NCBI RefSeq assembly: GCF_937877005.1
Contig: NZ_CALEFV010000255.1
Span: forward strand, 1-29,229
DNA length: 29,229 nt
DNA from: an uncultured Fibrobacter sp.
GTDB lineage: Bacteria; Fibrobacterota; Fibrobacteria; Fibrobacterales; Fibrobacteraceae
Reading direction: 5' to 3'
Shown here: piece after piece, positions 24,436 through 29,229 of the stretch
Layout of the letters: each line of letters starts with the position of its first letter
How positions within the stretch are numbered: the first letter of the stretch is position 1
Translations under genes and position numbers: made by a program
The notes under the pieces: generated by a model
What the model was told of the DNA's origin: nothing
Databases searched by the model: none
What the model saw: the letters and a program-made list of their open reading frames with translations, nothing else

Positions 24436-25821
24436 ATGTCCACCTTGAATTCCGAGCGCCTCAATTCCTTCGGCTCTGCCAGCATTCCGAAACTGGTCCT
24501 GCAGTTTTCCGTGCCGGCCATCATCAGCATGCTGGTGAACGCCCTCTATAATATAGTGGACCGTTTCTTCGTGGGCCAGGGTGTCGGAAGCCTCGGCATC
24601 GCGGGCATCACGCTCTGTTTCCCGATTTGCCTTTTCATCATGGCCATGTCCATGATGATTGGTGTCGGAGGCAACACACTCTTCGCTATCCGCCTCGGAC
24701 AAAAGAAATACATCCAAGCAAGCATCATCCTGAACAATTCGTTTTCGCTTTTGATCTTAATGGCGATAACCACATTCACGTTGGGCGAAATTTTCATGGT
24801 GCCACTACTCAAACTGTTCGGTGCAAGTGACCAGACCCTGCCCGTGGCAAGTAGTTACATGCGCATTTTGCTGTGCGGCGCCGTTTTCCAAACCATCGCT
24901 CCCGGCATGAACCATTTCATCCGTTCGATGGGCCACCCCAAGACCGCCATGTTCCGCGAAATCGCAGGTGCCGGCACCAACATCGTTCTTGACTGGCTTT
25001 TCATCATGAAATTCCGCTGGGGTATCGAGGGCGCTGCCTGGGCGACCATCTGTTCTCAGCTCGTGGCCTCGGCTCTTATCACGCAATTTTTCATCAAGAA
25101 GGACACGCCGATCAAAATCCGCTGGCGGCACATGAAGCTCCGTTTTGCCTATGTGCGCAAGATTATCGTTCTAGGCATTCCGCCTTCAATCATGCAGGTA
25201 TGCAATAGCCTGATGAACGCCATTCTCGCCTGGAGCCTCACGACATACGGCAATATCAGTCTGCACGATACAGGTGTCCTTTCGGGCGGCGACATGGCCA
25301 TTTCAGCATTCGGAATCGTGAACAGCATCGCCGCATTCATCCTGCTTCCGTTACTCGGATTCGTAAACGGAACCCAGCCCATTATCGGATACAACTACGG
25401 CGCACGCCTGAACGACCGCGTCAGGGGAACACTCAAGTTCACATTCATTTACGCAGGGTCATTCATGCTTGTGGCATGGGGCGTCATGATGTGGCAGGCC
25501 GAATCGCTTGTAGCCCCGTTCGCCCCCAACGACCTGAAGCTACAGGAAGTTGCCGCCTGGGCATTGAGGATTTTTGGTGCGGCATTCTTCTTGATTCCCT
25601 TCGGCATGACTTCGGGCAGTTTTTTCCAAGGAACGGGAAAGGCGCTCAGGTCCATGTTCCTGAACGCCTGCCGACAAGTGATTCTACTTATCCCGTTCCT
25701 GCTTATCCTTCCGCGCTTCTTTGAACTCAAGGGAGTGTTCATGGCGCAGCCCATTGCCGACACGGGAGCGGCCATCATCGGACTTGCCATGCTCTGGCAT
25801 GAGCTAAAAAAACTGAAATAG
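24436..25821 (+). CDS. MATE-family multidrug/cation exporter
   Basis: A 461-residue membrane protein with about 12 membrane segments in two homologous halves, the standard MATE size. It likely exports drugs or metabolites in exchange for Na+ or H+ across the inner membrane. Recognisable family sequence includes VPAIISMLVNALYNIVDRFFVGQ at the first helix, GHPKTAMFREIAGAGTNIVLDW mid-protein, and LLGFVNGTQPIIGYNYGAR in the second half, closest in style to the MepA/DinF-like branch. The ATG at 24436 has a TAAATTTG element 8 nt upstream. It ends 11 bp from the convergent lipoprotein gene with no clear terminator between them. The substrate cannot be deduced. Confidence 0.93.
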   Translation: MSTLNSERLNSFGSASIPKLVLQFSVPAIISMLVNALYNIVDRFFVGQGVGSLGIAGITLCFPICLFIMAMSMMIGVGGNTLFAIRLGQKKYIQASIILNNSFSLLILMAITTFTLGEIFMVPLLKLFGASDQTLPVASSYMRILLCGAVFQTIAPGMNHFIRSMGHPKTAMFREIAGAGTNIVLDWLFIMKFRWGIEGAAWATICSQLVASALITQFFIKKDTPIKIRWRHMKLRFAYVRKIIVLGIPPSIMQVCNSLMNAILAWSLTTYGNISLHDTGVLSGGDMAISAFGIVNSIAAFILLPLLGFVNGTQPIIGYNYGARLNDRVRGTLKFTFIYAGSFMLVAWGVMMWQAESLVAPFAPNDLKLQEVAAWALRIFGAAFFLIPFGMTSGSFFQGTGKALRSMFLNACRQVILLIPFLLILPRFFELKGVFMAQPIADTGAAIIGLAMLWHELKKLK

Positions 25822-25832
25822 GGTCGGACGAA

Positions 25833-26318
25833 CTAGTAAACCTTTTTCATGTCGGTAAGTTCACCACCCTTCTCGTGGAAAAGAACCAGCGAACCACCCT
25901 GCACTTTCTGGAAAATATTCGTCATCTTGCCAACGACCTCCTGTTCGTCGAAACCGACTTCGTTGAACGCCGTTTCGCCAATGACAAGGCCCACGTTAAT
26001 CAGATCGGGCGACACGCGACGCAAATAGTTCAAAAGGTCCTCGTCGCTATTGAGGATGTCCGTCGCCGTCGGTTTTTCCAGTTCCGCCGGATCACGGGTA
26101 CTCACCAGCAGCGGATACATGTTGTCTGCGATAACCTGCTTGGAGTTCAGGTAAAAGGTGTTACCGATAAACAGGCTGATAGAGTCGTTGAGGACCTGAC
26201 GCACTTCGATCAGGACATCGCTCTGCGACGAAGCTTCCTGTATTTCGAGTTTAGACGGGCCACAGGCCATCAGGGCAAGCGATACAACGGCAATAGCCAT
26301 CAGGGCAAACTTCTTCAT
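25833..26318 (-). CDS. Small lipoprotein of unknown function
   Basis: A 161-residue protein with a clean lipoprotein signal (KKFALMAIAVVSLALMAC, lipid-bearing Cys19). The mature part is acidic and mixed alpha/beta (VLIEVRQVLNDSISLFIG, LINVGLVIGETAFNEVGFD) with no motif I can name and no transmembrane helix. The residue after Cys is Gly, so inner-membrane retention by Asp+2 is not indicated and an outer-membrane location is likely. The ATG is preceded by a CGAGG Shine-Dalgarno sequence, and a TATATTTT promoter-like element lies about 23 nt upstream at 26342-26349. It appears to be a single-gene unit. Confidence 0.85.
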   Translation of the reverse strand: MKKFALMAIAVVSLALMACGPSKLEIQEASSQSDVLIEVRQVLNDSISLFIGNTFYLNSKQVIADNMYPLLVSTRDPAELEKPTATDILNSDEDLLNYLRRVSPDLINVGLVIGETAFNEVGFDEQEVVGKMTNIFQKVQGGSLVLFHEKGGELTDMKKVY

Positions 26319-26411
26319 AGAAAACCTCGTTGTTTTGCAATAAAATATATTTTTTTATGAAATAGGGAATTTTTTTTCTCTTTTACAAGAAAAATTACCG
26401 TTTTAATACCG

Positions 26412-27215
26412 CTATTTGCTCAAAATGCCAAGCGCCCGAGAAATTAACTCGGGAGATAGGTCAAAAATTCGACTCAAGGTCTCGACGCGAGCTGATTCAT
26501 CGATTTTCTCGATGTGGGAGCCATTCGCATCGCGCGTAACGAGGTTACCCTTCTGGTAATAATACTGCACGCCCTTTTCGCGGTCAAGGCGGTTCAGCAC
26601 AGGATAGGTCATCATTTCGCGATAAAAGCTTTCGTTCCAATGCAGCTTGAATTCCTCGACAGAGACTCCCTCGACGGGATATTCGAAGCGAAGCTTCATC
26701 GGAGCTCCCGCACCGCCCGTCCACAAGGCTAGACTATCGACTGACGGGCGGTCCAGCCTTACACAGTTCGGAACCAGCGGGAAAAAGGCTGTCCCCGCAC
26801 CCTGCGGGGGCGGGAGCGGAACCGGCAACGGATCAAATATCAGGTACCCCGGATCAAAGAGATACTCCGTAGACTGTGGCTGGTAATTTGCGGAAGAAAA
26901 AGAAAGGGGAATCGCGTCGGGATCAGGTAAAATCAGTGCGCAGTGAATATTCCTTTCCTTGCGCTTATGCCCCATCACGAGTCTTGGCGAAAGCCCCAGA
27001 TCCCTAAAGACCTGGTACAGGTGCCAAGTCATGCTGAAGCAGGTTCCGCCACCCATCCAGGAATCGACATCGTTCTGAAAACTGTCGTCAAGCTTTTGCG
27101 CGGCAGTGGAGCTCCCCGTCGCCTCGAGGCGAATGATCTTTGTCAGGTTCTCATATGTGACTTTGGACAACCGATCGCAAATGACCTTGATCTTTTCCCA
27201 CAATTCCTGCTGCAT
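26412..27215 (-). CDS. Arylamine N-acetyltransferase/transglutaminase-like protein
   Basis: A 267-residue cytoplasmic protein with a candidate Cys-His-Asp triad in the order and contexts of arylamine N-acetyltransferases: Cys59 in GGGTCFSMTWHLYQVFRDLG, His91 in ERNIHCALILPDP, and Asp121 in YLFDPGYLIFDPLPVPL. The N-terminal KVTYENLTKIIR also matches the NAT segment that precedes the active Cys. NATs acetylate arylamines or related substrates using acetyl-CoA, or in biosynthetic clusters close amide bonds. The His-to-Asp spacing (30) is larger than in classical NATs, so substrate and even acyl-transfer activity are uncertain; a general transglutaminase-fold enzyme is the alternative. A TAAATTTG element ends 4 nt before the ATG, overlapping the end of azlD's intergenic gap. 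Confidence 0.72.
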   Translation of the reverse strand: MQQELWEKIKVICDRLSKVTYENLTKIIRLEATGSSTAAQKLDDSFQNDVDSWMGGGTCFSMTWHLYQVFRDLGLSPRLVMGHKRKERNIHCALILPDPDAIPLSFSSANYQPQSTEYLFDPGYLIFDPLPVPLPPPQGAGTAFFPLVPNCVRLDRPSVDSLALWTGGAGAPMKLRFEYPVEGVSVEEFKLHWNESFYREMMTYPVLNRLDREKGVQYYYQKGNLVTRDANGSHIEKIDESARVETLSRIFDLSPELISRALGILSK

Positions 27216-27219
27216 ATAG

Positions 27220-27227
27220 CAAATTTA
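27220..27227 (-). promoter_or_regulatory. TAnnTTTG promoter element of the NAT-like gene
   Basis: Minus-strand TAAATTTG, an exact match, ends 4 nt before the ATG, within the 19-bp gap after azlD. It lets the NAT-like gene be transcribed separately from azlCD; no -33 TTTG is seen. Confidence 0.5.
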
Positions 27228-27234
27228 GAAATAA

Positions 27235-27552
27235 CTAAAGCAGCATCAGGGCGCCATCGATACCGAGCACCGTCACGCAGGCAACTGCGGCCACCCCGAC
27301 AAGGCCCAGGCCGCAGAGCGACGCGATAACCGCCGTCGCAAGGGCGCATGCGCCCGAGAGCCTGCTATCCGTCGAATAAAAAATCGCAGGGACTGTCATT
27401 GCGGCAAGCACCGTATAGGGCACGTAGGCCAGGAACGAGCGCCAGAACCGGCTCTTGATTTTTCCCTTGAGAAGGACGAACGGAATGGTTCGCAGCAGAT
27501 AAGTCACCCCCGCCATCACGAGCAGGAACAGACAGTAGTCCCTCAAGTTCAT
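27235..27552 (-). CDS. azlD: AzlD-family branched-chain amino-acid exporter subunit
   Basis: A 105-residue protein with about four membrane helices, typical of AzlD (YgaH) subunits that pair with AzlC to export branched-chain amino acids or their analogues. It shows the family's early MAGVTYLLRTIPFVLL and YVPYTVLAAMTVPAIF segments. The ATG overlaps the azlC stop codon by four bases (ATGA), so the two are translated as a coupled pair. Members are often called by this arrangement rather than by motif, and both signals agree here. The substrate is an inference from the family. Confidence 0.9.
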   Translation of the reverse strand: MNLRDYCLFLLVMAGVTYLLRTIPFVLLKGKIKSRFWRSFLAYVPYTVLAAMTVPAIFYSTDSRLSGACALATAVIASLCGLGLVGVAAVACVTVLGIDGALMLL

Positions 27553-28262
27553 GCATCCTCCTTTGTCTGCTCAGAATCATCGGCAACCGGAAACAACGCA
27601 GCGCCAATCAAGGAGGCGACAAGAGCACAAATGATAATCGCAAAGCCCACCGTAACTCCACTCAATGCCGGAACATACTTAAAAGCGAAACTACAGGCAA
27701 TCGCAATAAGGACAGCAATCAAGGTCGGACGATGCACCTTCATCTGCGGGACGACTATCGCGACAAACATCCCATAGAGGGCTACGCCAAGAGCATTCGT
27801 CACGATTGCCGGAAGAATTTCTCCGCAGACGGCTCCGCACAGCGTTCCCGAAGACCATCCGATATAAGGCAGCACCATGAGCCCAGCAAAATACCTAGCT
27901 GTTACAGGAGACGACTGACTGACGGCAAGCGCATATATTTCATCGGTAATGCCCGTTGCAAGCAAAAGGCGCTTGAAGGTTCCGAAATTCGGGGATACCT
28001 TCTGCGAAAGGGAAATCGCCATGAGGCTGTATCGCAGATTAATAAAGAATGTCGCTATAGCCATTTCAATAAATGTACCCGCAGCATCGGCCATAATCTG
28101 AAGGCCTGCAAACTGCCCCGCCGAAGTCAAGTTCGTCATCGAAATAAAGGTGACCAACGGCCAACTCAGCACCTTGGAGCCGGCAATACCGAACGAGAAC
28201 GATACGGCAAAGTACCCAAGACCTATCGGGAGTCCGCCTTTTACACCATCTGAAAAAGTCAT
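27549..28262 (-). CDS. azlC: AzlC-family amino-acid exporter large subunit
   Basis: A 237-residue inner-membrane protein with about seven to eight helices. It carries AzlC (YgaZ) family features: GLPIGLGYFAVSFSFGI at the N terminus, TNLTSAGQFAGLQIM, FFINLRYSLMAISLS, and ATGITDEIYALA. With AzlD it exports branched-chain amino acids; the E. coli YgaZH pair is a valine/methionine exporter. The start codon is the ATG at 28262, only 4 nt after a TATATTTG promoter element, with TTTG 20 nt further upstream. This is one of the two best-formed promoters in the window and implies a leaderless mRNA. Confidence 0.92.
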   Translation of the reverse strand: MTFSDGVKGGLPIGLGYFAVSFSFGIAGSKVLSWPLVTFISMTNLTSAGQFAGLQIMADAAGTFIEMAIATFFINLRYSLMAISLSQKVSPNFGTFKRLLLATGITDEIYALAVSQSSPVTARYFAGLMVLPYIGWSSGTLCGAVCGEILPAIVTNALGVALYGMFVAIVVPQMKVHRPTLIAVLIAIACSFAFKYVPALSGVTVGFAIIICALVASLIGAALFPVADDSEQTKEDA

Positions 28263-28266
28263 GCGC

Positions 28267-28298
28267 CAAATATAGAAAACTTTAAGGTTCTATGCAAA
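28267..28298 (-). promoter_or_regulatory. Bacteroidetes-type promoter of azlCD, leaderless
   Basis: On the minus strand TTTG (28295-28298), a 20-nt spacer and TATATTTG (28267-28274) match both boxes of the Bacteroidetes consensus. The -7 box ends 4 nt before the azlC ATG, so transcription should begin at the start codon. Confidence 0.65.
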
Positions 28299-28329
28299 TA
28301 TGCAAATTCATGCATCTTGTCCTGAATTG

Positions 28330-28370
28330 AAAGAAAAGCCCGGCAAAGCGATTCACCTTGCCGGGTTCTT
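28330..28370 (-). terminator. Rho-independent terminator of the repeat-rich secreted protein gene
   Basis: On the minus strand CCCGGCAA and TTGCCGGG form an 8-bp GC-rich stem (28339-28346 with 28358-28365), followed by a C/T-rich tail CTTTTCTTTC. It lies about 25 nt after the stop codon at 28391. Confidence 0.75.
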
Positions 28371-28390
28371 TCAAAAAAGGACCAATCAGA

Positions 28391-29229
28391 TTATTTTACC
28401 GTAATCCGGCGAATTATGGAGTCCGATCCCGAACGGAGGCGTACAACATAGTTCCCCTGACGGAGCATGTCAAGATTCACTGCACTCGACACATGCGCAA
28501 AGGTCGCAACCGGAGATCCCTGCATATCAAAGATCACGACGGACATGTCAGTGGCACCAGAAACATGGAGCACGCGATCCGAAACAACCAGCGAGAGTCT
28601 CGATACCGCTCTCGCCATCGCAAGCGTCGGTTCTTCGCCAGAGGACGATTCCGGCGTTATCTCGCTGGAAGACGACACCGACGTCTCGCTAGAGGAAGAA
28701 ACCTGCGGCTCAGACGAGGAACTGCTTACAGGTACCGTCACAGCCACCGTGATATTGAACTTCTGATTGTTAATCGTCAAGGTTTCCTTATAGGAACCTT
28801 GCTGCAAGAAGTCCGGAATGGTTCCCGAAACGATTACCTTGTCGCCGGATTCCACGAAATCAAGGAAGTAAATATTCCAGCTATCGCGATTGTAGGACTG
28901 CACGTTACTGAACGTGATGGTCTTAAACACGTCGCCACGTTCAACAGACTGTTCCAGGCTGCCCTCGACAGACACCAGCGTGCTTTCGCTACTAGAAGAC
29001 TGGGAGTCGGACGACTGGGAATCGGAAGATTCCGATGCCGAAGACTGAGAGTCGGACGACTGGGAATCGGAAGATTCCGATGCGGAAGACTGGGAGTCGG
29101 ACGACTGGGAATCGGAAGATTCCGATGCCGAAGACTGAGAGTCGGACGACTGGGAATCGGAAGATTCCGATGCGGAAGACTGGGAGTCGGACGACTGGGA
29201 ATCGGAAGATTCCGATGCCGAAGACTGAG
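28391..29229 (-). CDS. Secreted protein with Ser-rich repeats and T9SS-like C-terminal domain (cut by right edge)
   Basis: Only the last 279 codons are in the window; the frame is open through the right edge, so the N terminus, signal peptide and any catalytic domain are missing. Reading N to C: tandem 15-residue repeats (QSSASESSDSQSSDS type), a beta-sandwich-like module (YNRDSWNIYFLDFVESGDKVIVSGTIPDF), a second Ser-rich linker (SSSSE blocks), and a final domain of about 70 residues (VVIFDMQGSPVATF, LDMLRQGNYVVRLRSG, IIRRITVK). The last domain fits the type IX secretion sorting-domain pattern of Bacteroidetes/Fibrobacteres. Ser-rich linkers joining modules are typical of Fibrobacter secreted glycoside hydrolases and adhesins. 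The GTG at 28975 is not the true start because coding continues upstream. Confidence 0.85.
   Translation of the reverse strand, partial: QSSASESSDSQSSDSQSSASESSDSQSSDSQSSASESSDSQSSDSQSSASESSDSQSSDSQSSASESSDSQSSDSQSSSSESTLVSVEGSLEQSVERGDVFKTITFSNVQSYNRDSWNIYFLDFVESGDKVIVSGTIPDFLQQGSYKETLTINNQKFNITVAVTVPVSSSSSEPQVSSSSETSVSSSSEITPESSSGEEPTLAMARAVSRLSLVVSDRVLHVSGATDMSVVIFDMQGSPVATFAHVSSAVNLDMLRQGNYVVRLRSGSDSIIRRITVK
28995..29229 (-). repeat. 45-bp tandem repeats with a 90-bp higher-order period
   Basis: Units begin at 28995, 29040, 29085, 29130, 29175 and 29220, exactly 45 bp apart, running off the edge. Two variants alternate (GAAGACTGGGAG...GATGCC and GAAGACTGAGAG...GATGCG on the plus strand), so the repeat expanded as a 90-bp pair. 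Each 45-bp unit codes in frame for 15 residues of a Ser/Asp/Gln/Glu linker. Confidence 0.95.

Noticed and set aside
28995..29229. CRISPR array
   Set aside because: The 45-bp units are contiguous with no unique spacers, and they translate in frame into a Ser-rich linker.

Overview
The window most likely comes from a Fibrobacter-type bacterium (FCB superphylum). The evidence is a 1477-residue fibro-slime-domain surface protein, a Ser-rich-linker secreted protein with a type IX secretion-like C-terminal domain, a CotH-type lipoprotein with a Ser-rich stalk, and promoters of the Bacteroidetes TAnnTTTG type. There are 20 protein-coding genes, two of them cut by the window edges. I found no rRNA, tRNA, insertion sequence or CRISPR array.

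Layout, left to right. (1) The start of an animal-like UDP-glucose 6-dehydrogenase gene (minus strand, cut at the left edge). (2) A CotH/lamin-tail lipoprotein (minus). (3) A tight five-gene minus-strand operon, transcribed from about 9780 down to 3580: MCE/MlaD-like protein, HPr, enzyme I, TPR-lytic transglycosylase, EamA transporter. (4) A three-gene minus-strand operon from 13138 down to 9859: M16-like lipoprotein without the zinc motif, a periplasmic protein of unknown family, and TrmH, ending in a strong terminator. (5) Divergently, gluQ, then a 1367-residue DUF4011/DUF3320-type SF1 helicase-nuclease homologue whose ATPase and nuclease motifs all look degenerate. (6) A convergent SPOR-domain protein, then the large fibro-slime protein (both minus). 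(7) A 310-bp divergent intergenic region separating the fibro-slime gene from an FHA-GGDEF diguanylate cyclase, followed by a MATE exporter. (8) On the minus strand, a small lipoprotein, an arylamine N-acetyltransferase-like protein, an azlC-azlD amino-acid exporter pair, and the C-terminal end of a repeat-rich secreted protein that runs off the right edge.

Functional themes are the envelope (UDP-glucuronate supply, lipid transport, peptidoglycan cleavage, SPOR, surface adhesins, lipoproteins), signalling (HPr/EI, c-di-GMP) and export (EamA, MATE, AzlCD). Two observations stand out. The first is the intact but apparently catalytically dead helicase-nuclease homologue. The second is a recurrent TAnnTTTG promoter element 4-8 nt before the start codon of six transcription units, which predicts leaderless mRNAs. 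All functional statements are read from sequence motifs by eye; no database search was run.
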